A stretch of DNA of 64,000 bases from Spongilla lacustris (lineage: Eukaryota > Porifera > Demospongiae > Spongillida > Spongillidae), in NCBI GenBank assembly GCA_949361645.1, contig OX442424.1, positions 2,869,015 through 2,933,014 of the forward strand. The letters run 5' to 3'. The stretch's first letter is position 1, and the number at the start of each line of letters is the position of its first letter. A model generated the notes under the pieces. It searched no databases and was not told where the DNA came from. It was given only the letters and a program-made list of their open reading frames with translations. This document shows positions 41,054 to 52,559 of the stretch, piece by piece. Made by a program: the position numbers and the translations under genes.

Positions 41054-43253
41054 TCACATGGTATACTTCAGTACATTACTGTTACTAAAGTTTGGAACAT
41101 AAAGACTACCCCTTCGAGGATCTAGTGCCACTCCACATGGGTTGTTCAGGTTCCCTACTGTGTGGATCTTCTGTCCTTTGGGATCAAAGATGGACAAGCA
41201 GCCTCCATTATATTCATTGACATAGCTGTAACCTTCTTCATTAACTGCTACTCCTGATGGCCGGAGTCTTTACATCTCCATATGATCTGACATAAGTACC
41301 TTCAGATGTGAAGACTTTGATGGTGTTTGAACCACTAGCTGCAACATGAATATTCCCTTGTGGGTCTAAGGATAGACCCAATGGACGCTGGAAACAGTTA
41401 TCACCAGATCCAATACCATTTATGGTCAATAAACAGTAACCATCTTGACTGAATACTTGAACCCTGTTGTTGTCCCTGTCAGAGACAATCACTCTGTTCC
41501 TTAAGTCAACAACAACACCACGTGGATACTTGAACTGTCCCTGATCTGATCCTTCCTTACCAAACTTATGAAGGAACTTTCCTTCTATTGTCAGCATCTG
41601 TATGCGATGATTTAAACAGTCAGCAATATACATCACCACTCCTATGATGAATATGCTACAGGGGACATTGAACTGACCATCACCACTCCCCTTACTACCA
41701 ATGATGTTCTTCAGATGACCGCCTTGGTCAAACACATATATGTGGTGATCAATACTGCCCACATAGATATCTCCATTCTCATGGATGGCAACACAGGATG
41801 GATCCTTTACATTAATTACTTGCTGGACATCACATAATGAGGTATAATCACTCTTCACCTCTAGGTGATAAGGACTCCCCTGTACATGATGACCATCCAC
41901 TGTGATGACCAGCTGGTGAGAACCAGCAGTCTGAGGGGTGAGAGTAATGGTGTAGGTACCATCCCCATGATCCTCCACCTGACCCAAGACAACTGCTCCA
42001 TCATGTGACTTGGGCCTCTGCTCAGCCTTCACCTGCACACCACCACATGGGTACCTCTCTCCCTTTGATGTCTTGGTCTCCACTTTAACATCATACTTTC
42101 TGTTCACCCTGGATACAGACTTAGAAGTACATGTACATTTAGAAGGGGATGGAGATAGGTCCACAATTCTGCCAAATTCAGATAGTACTTTGGCAAGAGA
42201 GTCTGTCTGTAAAGTAGCAGTGAGGTAGCTACGTTGATTTGGAGTGAGGGACACATTTTCCACCTTCTTGAGGGTGGCCTTCAGTTCAATGGGTACCAGT
42301 CCTCTAAGAGCTACCACCTCATGGTCAGTGTGGGTCTGGAGAATGTGGGGGGTCACCTCGGTGTAGTGACTGATGTCATGTTGGATCTTCTCAAACTGCT
42401 CCTACTGAAGGGTCAGAGATGTTGTCTTGGAGAGTGCAATGGTTTCCAACTCCATCAACAACACTTTCTTTCTTTCCTCCAATGTCTCCATCAGTTACTT
42501 AAAGGTCTGTATGATGGCCAGTTCAGCTTTTTGTTTGGAGGTCTCCACCTGTTGCATCATCTTCTTATTGGCATCAATGGCACCAGCCAATGTTGACACA
42601 ACCTCTTGTGCACATTGGAGTGTCCCTCTCATTCCATCTCTATCAGTTTCTGCCAAAGTGGACAGCTCAGTGATGTTGTGGTCTTTGTGAAGTTCTATGA
42701 CACAGAGCTTACAGTTGAAGCAGCTACAAGTCTTACAGTAGAAACATAACTCTAGTTTATTGTGTGCTGGATAAGAGCAGTGATGCTCTGTTGGTTTTAT
42801 GAGTGTTGGTAGCAGTGTGGCTGACTCCATGTCCAGTCCTATCACATTGTGCTGGGACAGATGTGGGGCACGCTTGTGACATTCTTGGCCACCTTTGCAC
42901 ATGAACATGTGACATGAGCAACAGAATACAACTGCAGGATCATTGCATCCTTGTACACAGAAGGTACAAGACACTCCAGAGCTACTGGCTAATTTGGACA
43001 TGTACCCAGCCACCTCCGCCTCAAATCCAAGATGGAGGTTCTGAGGAAAAGCACTGGCCCCTCCCACTGGGATGGGAACATTTCTTAGACAGGTGGGACA
43101 CTGAAGGCTTTTCTGAGGTCCAACCTTCTCCATCTCCTTGTGAAGGCACTGACAACAGAAGGAGTGCAGACATGGTAGTATTCTTGGGTCACTGAAGGGC
43201 CCAGAGCACATCTGACAGGTCACATGATGTGGAAGGCAATCGTTTGTAGTCAT
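41054..43253 (-). pseudogene. TRIM-NHL pseudogene D
   Basis: A full-length TRIM-NHL copy with intact RING (C13-C55) and B-box cysteines, broken three times. A Gln codon became TAA at 42495-42497 (about residue 253). A Lys codon became TAG at 42402-42404 (about residue 284). Four extra bases (CCGG at about 41261-41264) shift the frame inside NHL blade 5. Beyond the shift the original frame continues to a TGA at 41054-41056. Upstream it keeps the splice acceptor, though the base after it is T (TGTAGTATG). The lesions are few, so inactivation looks recent. A truncated RING/B-box product of about 252 residues is conceivable but unproven. Confidence 0.9.
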
Positions 43254-43438
43254 ACTACAGACGAGATGAAAGTAATAATACCATGAAGCTCAGAGAGACA
43301 CACAAGTTTAATAAGCTAAATACTGCAAATGTGTTGCTCATTTCGCAGTACCGATTTACGACTAAGGTGACGTCGCGACTATTATCTAGCCGTTTATAGC
43401 GGCCCGCCTGACTTCGCAAATATCACTGATTGTAGTAC

Positions 43439-43540
43439 TGAAGGTTTCTTTAACGCTCCCCGTTAAGCAACACTATCGCGGGTTTCCTATCTTACCTGAT
43501 GAAGGCAAAATAGGGTGGTGCTCGGTTATCGCGCGACTGG
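43439..43540 (-). promoter_or_regulatory. Conserved upstream blocks of pseudogene D
   Basis: TGAAGGTTTCTTTAACGCTCC at about 43439-43459 and TCGCGCGACTGG at 43529-43540 match the blocks upstream of B, E and G. In D the motif reads AGTCGCGCGA instead of AGTCGCGTGA. It lies about 280 bp before the ATG. Confidence 0.4.
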
Positions 43541-43860
43541 AAGTATAAGTAATGTATGATCACGCGCAGTTCCTAATATGGACATATTATGGATCAATGA
43601 TGAATCTCAAGGAATCGGTAGTTCAGCCACCATAGATAATTTGGTATTTGTTGACGTCTCAATCTCCATCCTCATTTCATGGAGAGTGCTAATAAGAGTG
43701 CAGTATATCAACGTATGATTTGAGCATCAGGCAGCCCCGCCCTTTACCTCATGTATACAAGTTAATACAACCCACATCTTTGACCAATCATTTGCTAACA
43801 GTGCACCATGAAAAGCCTGAAAAGTTTATCGTTTTATATTAGAATCACTATAAAATCTCT
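43541..43860. other. Intergenic, no gene seen
   Basis: No recognised feature. Confidence 0.4.
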
Positions 43861-43861
43861 A

Positions 43862-44280
43862 TATAATGCCATCCACACATTCACTGCTGCTGTTCAAACA
43901 GGTTAAATCCTTCGAAATATATCTCATGGAGGTTTGTGATCTCCATCCCCAACTGTGCAATCTAAAAATGAAGGACACATGTAAGACATTATACAGGAAA
44001 AGATACATAAGCAGACCTGCCAACTCTCACGCATTTTTCAGCTGGGAGACTCACGCATTTACAGCCACTTCATGTCCATTCTCACGCATACAGTGTACCC
44101 CATATACAAAGCAATACAATAGCAAATAGCAAACAGGGATATACAGGGATACACTATAGAATGTACATGCTACTTGATTGCATGTGATTTTACTTCTGTC
44201 TTTGTTTACATTACAACGCTAAAATTGCCCATTCTCCCGCAAAATCATGCCCAAGTTCAAGCAATTTAAGCTATCAAAGC
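43862..44280 (-). pseudogene. ValRS last exon and flank (unit D-E)
   Basis: The IEQLGMEITNLH-type last exon is at about 43870-43965 with frame changes. The following 300 bp include a CTCACGCAT phrase repeated three times at 44025-44090 and no coding signal. Confidence 0.55.
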
Positions 44281-44289
44281 ACAGTTGGC

Positions 44290-44517
44290 AGGTCTGTATA
44301 AGCCCCATGGCCTCCCCACACATAAGCCTCATGGCCTCCCCACATAAGCCCCATGGCCTCCCCACATAAGCCCCATAGCCTCCCCACATAAGCCCCATGG
44401 CCTCCCCACATAAGCCCCATGGCCTCCCCACATAAGCCCCATGGCCTCCCCACATAAGCCCTATGGCCTCCCCACATAAGCCCCATGGCCTCCCCACATA
44501 AGCCCCATGGCCTCCTC
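44290..44517 (-). repeat. 22-bp minisatellite, about 10 copies (array 4)
   Basis: Same unit and same position directly after the VPIEVRDANKEK exon. It is the shortest of the five arrays. The AG of its last-exon side is separated by about 300 bp of other sequence. Confidence 0.95.
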
Positions 44518-45075
44518 ACCTTCTCCTTATTAGCATCTCTCACTTCTATGGGAACCTTCTCATAGTCCCCAGCCTGTGTGTTCTCCTATCAGCCCGTTCA
44601 GTCGCTCAATCTCCTTGTGCGTGTCAACCAGACCCTTGATCAGCAGGTGGACCTCACAGCTGTGTCCCACAGTTACCATGGTGCATCCAGTGGGGACACC
44701 CCCACCCTCCACACAATGGACACTAAGTGGGGCCAACAGAACATCAGACAGAGGTCAGGTCCAAACTGAGCACAGCACAAGAGAGAGCTAACCCATTGCA
44801 CTGGCCAAGGGTACCAATCACCACACTGAACTCCCGGAGTGGGCTCATGGACTGTTTGGTCATACACTTCAAGTACACTTTGGGGGGATAGCGAGGGTGA
44901 GCATTAATAGGGGTGGCAGTACCCTCCAAATGTACCTTCAGGTATGGCCAGACTTAGGGGGGAGGTAGTCTTGTTTGAGTGCTCTAATAGTCTTCACAAC
45001 TTCTTGCATCAGTTTGACTCTGGTGTCCAAATCTTTATCATACATTCCTAGCTGCAGATGTATATCCAGATTAGT
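44518..45075 (-). pseudogene. ValRS C-terminal exons (unit D-E)
   Basis: Holds VPIEVRDANKEK, an in-frame shortened version of the IGEKQ...LLENTQ stretch (30 bp missing at about 44585), VHLLIKGLVDTHKEIE, KVYLKCMTKQSMSPLREFSV...GTLGQCNGLALSCAVL (44760-44885), and MYDKDLDTRVKLMQEVVKTI plus RALKQDYLPPKS (about 44955-45050). Confidence 0.8.
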
Positions 45076-45179
45076 TAATAAAACAAGGACTGAATCACTT
45101 TCACATTAACATGGCAATTGAAATCAGCTGCGTGCCTGTGTGTGTGTGTGCCTATGTGTGTGTGTGTGTGCCTGTGTGT

Positions 45180-47040
45180 GTATGTGATGATACAATGTAC
45201 ATCACACTACCAGGGGGCGTGGCATACCTGGTCAGTTCATCCAAATATTGAGAATATGAAGAGAGCAGATGAGAACCTCAGATCCAAGACATCCTCATCT
45301 GCCAAAGGAGTAATAGTGCCTCCTCCCCCTCATGCCACACCCACCTCACTAATGGCTCCTCCCTCTTATGCCACACCCACCTCACTAATGGCTTCTCCTA
45401 CTCATGCCACACCCACCTTGTTTCAAGATGATCTTCTCCTTGGGCAGACTGAACTTCTTTGCAGCCATCTCAAGAGCCTCCTCCTCAGACCGTCCACTGC
45501 ATAGTGTGCAGTGAGAGGAGGTCTCTTCTGGCTCTGCAGAGGAGCAAGGTAACATACCTAACCCAGTAGTCTCCATTGTCCGGCTGATGTAAGCGTGGAC
45601 AGGACAGAAAATGAAACAATTGCACAAGCACACCCCATCTCTCCACACACATGCACACCACACATATCTCCACACACATGCATACATAAACACCCTCCCT
45701 CCCTCACATTTCCAACAGGGAGGCTTGGGTCAGTGAAAGTCACAAAGTATGCAGGAATGCGATGCCCCCACCAAAGCTGGAGAGATATGCACCAATCACG
45801 GCAGTTCTCCAGCCAGGAGTACCACACACAATCATGGATGGCAGGAATGATGCGAAGCTGCCCACTGCAAAAAGCCTGGGGAAGAGGTAAGGTATGTCCT
45901 CACCACCTCCTTTCAACCACACCCCCACCTTACCTCTACAGCCTTGGCTGCCATTTCATCACATTTCACATACAACTGTAGCGGCTCCACGATATCCTTG
46001 GAACGACTAGAAGGACAAGCAATAAGACACACGCTCACATCCACATGTACACATCTCTCCTCACATCTACACACACACACACACCAATACAATGTAAAAT
46101 TGCTTTAACACTAGCCTTTTTAATGTCATTATTAAGGGTGTAGCCATAGTTACTTCATTGTATGCAGCTAAATCATTCACTACTTGCAATACTTCAGGGG
46201 TGGAGCCCCAGACTCCAATGGGGGAGGAGCTTACTCTCATATACCCCTAGCGCGCCCCCCCCCCCCCCCCCCCCCATATTGGTGCCTCCTCATACCCACA
46301 CCACACACCTGCATATTGATACCGCCATGGGATTCTCCTTCATATCACGGAACAGTCCTTTCTCTTTCAAAGCAGCCAGGACTGCCTTTCTAGTTTCAAA
46401 CCTTGGAATGCCCTGTGGGCCATGAAGACAAGACACCAGTCACATGACCTCCAGCATGAGGAGCACATGACAACACACACATCATACAAACATGCACATT
46501 CACACAACAAACAACAAACACGCACACACACCACACACACACACACACACATTCACACACACACAATGCTTACCTTGAACTGTGGGCAGACACCTGTGAT
46601 GCACCCACTGTCATCCATCATCTCAGTGAAGGGCAGTCTGTGCCTCATCCCCACCTCGTAGTCATTGTGGTCATGGGCTGGGGTCACCTTCACTGCTCCT
46701 GTACCAAAGCTCATATCCACAAAATCGTCAGCAATGATGGGAAGTCTGTGGTCACAGAATGGATGCAGACAGTGCTTCCCTATGAGGTGCTGGTGACCAC
46801 ACCCACATGGTGGGGGAAGAGGGGAGTGGAAGAATTGAATGGGGAGGAGAAAATAAAAATTAGTAATGGAACCAGATCACCCCACCCACCACCCCGCCCA
46901 CCAGACCACCTTGTATCTCTCTTCAGAAGGATGGACCACAATAGCCATATCTCCAAGCATGGTCTCCACACAAGCGGTTGCCACAACAATGTCCTGATCT
47001 GTAATAGGGAGGTTGGAACAGCACTGAAACATTAGTGGTG
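45180..47040 (-). pseudogene. ValRS editing-domain to catalytic-domain exons, longest run (unit D-E)
   Basis: From high to low coordinates the minus strand encodes DQDIVVATACVETMLGDMAI with VVHPSEERYK (about 46910-47000), GKHCLHPF...LPIIADD then VDMSFGTGAVKVTPAHDHND and YEVGMRHRLPFTEMMDDSGC (46572-46780), [20 protein letters not shown] with [11 protein letters not shown] (46325-46410), SRSKDIVEPLQLYVKCDEMA (45940-46010), [20 protein letters not shown] with [20 protein letters not shown] (45715-45880), DNGDYWV (45570-45600), GRSEEEALEMAAKKFSLPKE (45421-45495) and a mutated DVLDLRFSS exon (45235-45300). Exon borders show GT/AG sites. The N-terminal HIGH region and the KMSK exon are missing here, so it cannot make an enzyme. 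It still gives the clearest ValRS identification. Confidence 0.9.
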
Positions 47041-47089
47041 GGGTTGGCCACTGAATGACTTTCCCTTCCAATTACAAACTGCTCTCTCC

Positions 47090-48290
47090 CAATGTCATGG
47101 CGTGACATCCCTCCATCATCAGTGAGTGCGTGTGTGTGCATGATGATACAATGTACATCACACTATCAGGGGGCGTGGCATACCTGGTCAGGCCATCCAA
47201 ATATTGAGAGAGCAGATGAGAACCACGTATCCAAGACATCCTCACCTGCCAAAGGAAGGAGTAACAGTGCTTCCTCCCCCTTATGCCACACCCACCTCGC
47301 TAATGGCTCCCCCTCATGCCACACCCACCTTGGGCAGACTGAACTTCTTTGCAGCCATCTCAAGAGCCTCCTCCCCAGACTATCCACTGCATAGTGCTGA
47401 GTGAGGGAGGGGAGGAGGTAGGATGGTGGGATGGGTGGGGAGGGGAGGGATGGAGGAGGGAGGATGGGTGGTGGGGAGGAGAGGGGAACTGCAGTGAGGT
47501 CTCTTCTGGCTCTGCAGATGAGCAAGGTAACATACCTAACCCAGTAGTCTCCATTGTCCGGCTGATGTAAGTGTGGACAGGACAGAAAATGGACCAATTG
47601 CACATGCACACCACCCTAACCCTAAGACCTATACATTAGTAGGTCATAATAAAAACTGTCTTAGTTAGCTGTGTTTATTGTCATATCTCACATGCACACC
47701 ACATATCTCTCCACATTTCCAGCAGGGAGGCTTGGGTCAGTGAAGGTCACATAGTATGCAGGAATGCGATGTCCCCACCAAAGCTGGCGAGATATGCACC
47801 AATCACGACAGTTCTCCAGCCAGGAGTACCACACACGGTCATGGATGGCAGGAATGATGCAAAGCTACCCGCTACAAACAGCCTGGGGAAGAGGTCAGGT
47901 ATGTCCTCACCACCCCCTTTCAACCACACCCCACCTTACCTCTACAGCCTTGGCCGGCTACCATTTCATCACATTTCACATACCACTTTCATCACATGCC
48001 ACACCCACCAAGCTAATGGCTCCTCCCCCCCTCTTGCCACACCCACCTCACTCGTGGCTCCTCCTACTTATGCCACACCCACCTTGTTTCAAGACTATCG
48101 TCTCCTTGGGCATACCATCTCAAGAACCTCCTCCCCAGACTGTCCACTGCATAGTGTTCAGTGAGGGGAGGGAGGGAGGTAGGGTGGTGTAGAGTAATGA
48201 AACTGCAGAGGAGCAAGGTAACATACCTAACACAGTAGTCTCCATTGTCCGGCTGATGCAAGTATGGACAGGACAGAAAATGAAACATCT
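47090..48290 (-). pseudogene. Extra duplicated ValRS exons (unit E)
   Basis: A second partial set: a DVLDTWFSSAL exon (about 47195-47260, with a deletion of FPF codons), EEALEMAAKKFSL (47330-47395), a purine tract (47400-47490), DNGDYWV (47545-47575), the QLWWGHRIP exon written here as [12 protein letters not shown]...RIPAY (47725-47870), and a YVKCDEM scrap (47935-47985). A third EEALEM / NGDYCV pair follows at 48085-48155 and 48230-48262. The exons are thus present two to three times between genes D and E. Confidence 0.8.
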
Positions 48291-48430
48291 GCACATGCAC
48301 ACCACATATCTGATCTCTCCACAAACAAGTGGTGTACATAGATCCCTCTGTTTAAGTGTCTAAACGCTGGTTAGCTGTGTTTGTGTGACTACAATATTAA
48401 AAGCCCACTATTCAATATGTGCCAAATCAA

Positions 48431-50644
48431 TCACATGATATACTTCACTACATTATGGTCATAAAAGTTTGGAACATAAAGACTACCCCTTTGAAGATCC
48501 TGTGCCACTCCATATGGTTTGTTCAGGTTCCCCACTGTGTGGATCTTCTGTCCTTTGGGATCAAAGATGGAGAAGCAGTCTCCACCCCATTCACTGACAT
48601 AGCTATAACCTTCCTCATCAACTGCTACTCCTGATGGCTTCTTTACATCTCCATATGATCTGACATAAGTACCTTCAGGTGTGAAGACTTTGATGGTGTT
48701 TGAACCATTAGCTGCAACATGAATATTCCCTTGTGGGTCTAAGGATAGACCCCATGGATGCTGGAAACAGTTATCACCAAATCCAGTACCATCTATGGTC
48801 AATAACCAGTCACCATCTTCACTGAATACTTGAACCCTGTGGTTGTAACTGTCACAAACAATCACTCTGTTCTTTGAGTCAACAACAACACCATGTGGAT
48901 ACCTGAACTGTCCCTGACCTGATCCTTCCTTACCAAACTTATGAAGGAACTTTCCACCTGTTGTCAGCTTCTGTATGCGATGATTATAACAGTCAGCAAT
49001 ATACATCACTTCTCCTATGATGGATATGCCACCGGGGCCATTGAACTGACCATCACCACTCCCATAGCTACCAATGGTGTTCTTCAGGTGACCACCTAGG
49101 TCAAACACATATATGTGGTGATCATTACTGCCCACATAGATATCTCCATTCTCATGGATGGCAACACATAATGGTTTACCCTTTACATTGATTACTTGCA
49201 GAGGCTGGACATTACATAATGAGGTATAATCACTCTTCACCTCTAGGTCATAAGGACTCCCCTGTACATGATGACCATCCACTGTGATGACCAGCTGGTG
49301 AGGACCAGCAGTCTGAGGGGTGAGGGTGAGGGTGTAGGTACCATCCCCATGGTCCTCCACCTGACCCAAGACAACTGCTCCATCATGTGACTTGGGCCTC
49401 AGCTCAGCCTTCACCTGCAGACCACCATATGGGTACCTCTCTCCCTTTGATGTCTTGGTCTCCACTTTAACATGGTGCTTTCTGTTCACCCTGGATACAG
49501 ACTTAAAAGCACATGTACATTCAGAAGGGGATGGAGATAGGTCTACAACTTCACCAAATTCAGATAGTACTTTGGCAAGAGAGTCTGTCTGTAAAGTAGC
49601 AGATAGGTAGCTATGTTGATTTGGAGTGAGGGACACATTCTCCACCTTCTTGAGGGTGGCCTTCAGTTCAGTGGGTACCAGTCCTCCAAGAGCTACCACC
49701 TCATGGTCAGTGTGGGTTTGGAGGATGTGGGAGGTCACCTCGGTATAGTGACTGATGTTATGTTGGATCTTCTCAAACTGCTCCTTCTGAAGGGTCAGAG
49801 ATGTTGTCTTGGAGAGTGCAATGGTTTCCAATTCCATCAACAACACTTTCTTTCTTTCCTCCAATGTCTCCATCAGTTGCTTAAAGGTCTGAATGATGAC
49901 CAGTTCAGCTTCTTGTTTGGAGGTCTCCACCTGTTGCATCATCTTCTTATTGGCATCAATGGCACCAGCCAATGTTGACACAACCTCTTGTGCACATTGA
50001 AGTGTCCCTCTCATTTCATCTCTATCAGCTTCTGCAACAGTGGACAACTCAGTGATGTTGTGGTCTTTGTGAACTGCTATGACACAGAGCTTACAGATGA
50101 AACAGCTGCAAGTCTTACAGTAAAAATCCAAGTCTAGTTTCTTGTGTTTTGGATGAGAGCAGTGATGCTCTGTTGGTTTTATGAGTGTTGGTAGCAGTGT
50201 GGCTGACTCCCTGTCCAGTCCTATCACATTGTGCTGGGACAGATGTGGAGCACGATTATGACATTCTTGGCCAAATGTGCACATGAACATGTGACATGAG
50301 CAACAGAATACAACTGCAGGATCATTGCATCCTTGTACACAGAAGGTACAAGACACTCCAGAGCTACTGGCTAACTTGGACATGTACCCAGCAACCTCCA
50401 CCTCAAATCCAAGATGGAGGTTCTGAGGGAAAGCACTGGCCCCTCCCACTGGGATGGGAACATTTCTTAGACAGATGGGACACTGAAGGCTTTTCTGAGG
50501 TCCAACCTTCTCCATCTCCTTGTGAAGGCACTGACAACAGAAGGAGTGCAGACAAGGTAGTATTCTTGGGTCACTGAAGGGCCCAGAGCACATCTGACAG
50601 GTCACGTGATGTGGATATCGATGGCAATCCTTTGACGTAGTCAT
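48431..50644 (-). CDS. TRIM-NHL protein E, 737 aa
   Basis: Full TRIM-NHL protein. Three extra residues near the N-terminus (MTTSKDCHRYPHHVTC) move the RING to C16-C58; its last pair reads CPIC where the paralogues have CPTC. B-boxes, coiled coil and filamin match the family. The NHL linker carries an insertion (NVQPLQVINVKGKPLCVAI). Blade residues differ from the paralogues at several loop positions: FNGPGGI, YIADCYNHRI, VCDSYNHRV, SEWGGDCFSI, PYGVAQDL and PNFYDHNVV. The ATG at 50644 follows the conserved acceptor (TTTCGTCTTTTCTGTAG|A). Its upstream region is longer than in B and G because of an extra block shared with A and C and a 217-bp insertion at 50996-51212. Confidence 0.93.
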   Translation of the reverse strand: MTTSKDCHRYPHHVTCQMCSGPFSDPRILPCLHSFCCQCLHKEMEKVGPQKSLQCPICLRNVPIPVGGASAFPQNLHLGFEVEVAGYMSKLASSSGVSCTFCVQGCNDPAVVFCCSCHMFMCTFGQECHNRAPHLSQHNVIGLDRESATLLPTLIKPTEHHCSHPKHKKLDLDFYCKTCSCFICKLCVIAVHKDHNITELSTVAEADRDEMRGTLQCAQEVVSTLAGAIDANKKMMQQVETSKQEAELVIIQTFKQLMETLEERKKVLLMELETIALSKTTSLTLQKEQFEKIQHNISHYTEVTSHILQTHTDHEVVALGGLVPTELKATLKKVENVSLTPNQHSYLSATLQTDSLAKVLSEFGEVVDLSPSPSECTCAFKSVSRVNRKHHVKVETKTSKGERYPYGGLQVKAELRPKSHDGAVVLGQVEDHGDGTYTLTLTPQTAGPHQLVITVDGHHVQGSPYDLEVKSDYTSLCNVQPLQVINVKGKPLCVAIHENGDIYVGSNDHHIYVFDLGGHLKNTIGSYGSGDGQFNGPGGISIIGEVMYIADCYNHRIQKLTTGGKFLHKFGKEGSGQGQFRYPHGVVVDSKNRVIVCDSYNHRVQVFSEDGDWLLTIDGTGFGDNCFQHPWGLSLDPQGNIHVAANGSNTIKVFTPEGTYVRSYGDVKKPSGVAVDEEGYSYVSEWGGDCFSIFDPKGQKIHTVGNLNKPYGVAQDLQRGSLYVPNFYDHNVVKYIM

Positions 50645-50995
50645 TCTACAGAAAAGACGAAAGTAATAACACCATGAAGCTCAGAGAGATACACAAGTTG
50701 AATATCCTAAGTAAATGCCTCAAAAGTACTGCTCATTTCGGAGAGATGCATGCAAAGTGCCATACATCGATCGGTACCGATTTACTCACCGGAAATTACT
50801 AGTAGGTGATTTGTGTCAACTGTCAAGCCGTAGGGCCTACGTTTACTTTAGCGCTTATATTAGCTAGCTAGCTACGTACAACTATACCCAAACATATCAG
50901 CGAACAAAATTCAGTCCAGAAAGAACTGTAGTAATGAAGGTTAATTTCGCCATGCAACGCTCCCCGTTATTCCGTTAAGCAACACTATATCATGT

Positions 50996-51212
50996 GCGTA
51001 CGCAGGGGGGGGTCGATGGGTTCGAACGACCCCCCCACAAAATGAGGTCACCTTTTTAAAAATGAGGTCACCAGTTTTAACGGACAGCACCCCCCCCCCC
51101 CCCCCCCCCCCCCGCTCGTTGAATCGGCCGAAGGCGGACAGCACCCCCCCCCCCCCCCCCGCTCATTGAATCCATAATTTCGACCCCCCCTTTCCCGAAG
51201 GCTGCGTACGCC
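50996..51212. mobile_element. 217-bp inverted-end element with 5-bp target duplication
   Basis: Starts GCGTACGCAGGGGGGGG and ends CTGCGTACGCC. CATGT flanks both sides (50991-50995 and 51213-51217). The interior holds a duplicated GGACAGCACCCCC phrase with long C runs and two ATGAGGTCACC words. No coding capacity. It lies in the 5' region of gene E, between the TGAAGGTT block and the AGTCGCGTGA motif. Confidence 0.7.
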
Positions 51213-51284
51213 CATGTATATGTCGTTTCCAATACATACCTGTTGCTTATATGTGATCGCGTGGCAAAATGAAAGGGTGGCTCG

Positions 51285-51305
51285 TTTCCTCGTCACGCGA
51301 CTGAA
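51285..51305 (-). promoter_or_regulatory. Conserved motif AGTCGCGTGA (gene E)
   Basis: TCACGCGACT on the + strand at 51293-51302 matches genes B and G exactly. It is about 650 bp from the ATG instead of about 280, owing to the inserted element and an additional leader block. Confidence 0.45.
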
Positions 51306-51363
51306 GTACGGCGGAATAATAGTGGCCACACAACTAAAAGTATATATATATAATAATTATAAT

Positions 51364-52183
51364 TGGGACAGTTTCCGCGAAAATGTCCGAGTTTTATAAC
51401 ATTATAATCTTATAAAAATACTTCTTGTTTGAATCGCTATATCTTCCGAACGCTAAACGCTATCGACTTCCTATTTTCGAAAGTTCATATTACACCATTT
51501 TTCTATGATAGATTACATTTTGGAGTCTTGCACTTGCTCCATGCCAGTATTGCAACGTTCGATACCCGACCAGGTTCAAACCCGCCATAACTTTAGGTAG
51601 GAGTAATCAAATCGCTTCAAATTCGGTTTGTAGGTACAGAGGTCCAATACTTATCGATTTGTTCTGTTCGTTAATTTTTATGCCATCCGTTACGGAGATA
51701 CAGTTGAACAAACTACGTCCACTTTATCCCGCTCGATTCGCGCCAATGATTTTGGCAAATCGCGTCCCGCTCAATGTATGGGGAGGCGGGTGTTATATCA
51801 TAGGCGCGAAACGAGCGGGAAAAAGTGCACGTAGTTTGTTCAACTGTATCTCCGTAACGGATGGCATAAAAATTAGCGAACAGTACAAATCGATAGGTAT
51901 AGGACCTCTGTACCTACAAACCAAATTTGAAGCAATTTGATTACTCCTACCCAAAGTTATGACGGGTTTGAACCCGGTCGGGTATCGAACGTTGCAATAC
52001 TGGCATGGAGCAAGTGCAAGACTCCAAAATGTAATTTATCATAGCGAAATGGTGTAGCATGAACTTTTGAAAATAGAAAGTCGGTACCGTTTAGCGTTCG
52101 GAAGATATAGCGACTCAAACAAGAAGCATTTTTATAAGATTATAATGATATAAAACTCGGACATTTTCGCGGAAACTGTCCCA
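51364..52183. mobile_element. Foldback element copy FB3 (820 bp)
   Basis: Starts TGGGACAGTTTCCGCGAAAA and ends with the inverse TTTTCGCGGAAACTGTCCCA. Its arms of about 400 bp meet near 51755-51800. ATTATAAT flanks both ends (51356-51363 and 52184-52191), but the site is AT-rich and palindromic, so the duplication length is uncertain. The core text ATCCGTTACGGAGATACAG and TCAATGTATGGGGAGGCGGG matches FB2 closely. The + strand frame 51659-51940 aligns with the FB2 frame over its length (FNCISVTDGIK, GIGPLYLQTKFEA). Confidence 0.9.
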
Positions 52184-52439
52184 ATTATAATATAATTATT
52201 ATATATTATATGTGGCTGCATGCAGTACAAACAGTTGAAAGTTGCCTACATGAACAATGCAAGGACATTTATTTCTAAAGGTGATACAGTACACCTAAAA
52301 ATGTACGTGCAGACTAGCTGCCCTTTCAACTGTTCACAATCCAATTCTTCGCCCAACCCAATCACTAAATTCCTAACAATGTACCATGAAAAGCTGATTT
52401 AATACAATCATCTTGCATCACTTATATCTCTATATAATG

Positions 52440-52535
52440 CCATCCACACATACACGGCTGCTGTTCAAACAGTTTAAATCCTTCCAAAGCTCTCTGGAGG
52501 TTTGTGATCTCCATCCCCAACTGTTCAATCTAAAA
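52440..52535 (-). pseudogene. ValRS last exon (unit E-G)
   Basis: IEQLGMEITNLQRALEGFKL followed by FEQQPCMCGWHYI-type codons: like the 38270 copy but with altered end codons, so the stop position has shifted. It precedes array 5. Confidence 0.65.
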
Positions 52536-52559
52536 ATGATAGACATATACAATGTACAT

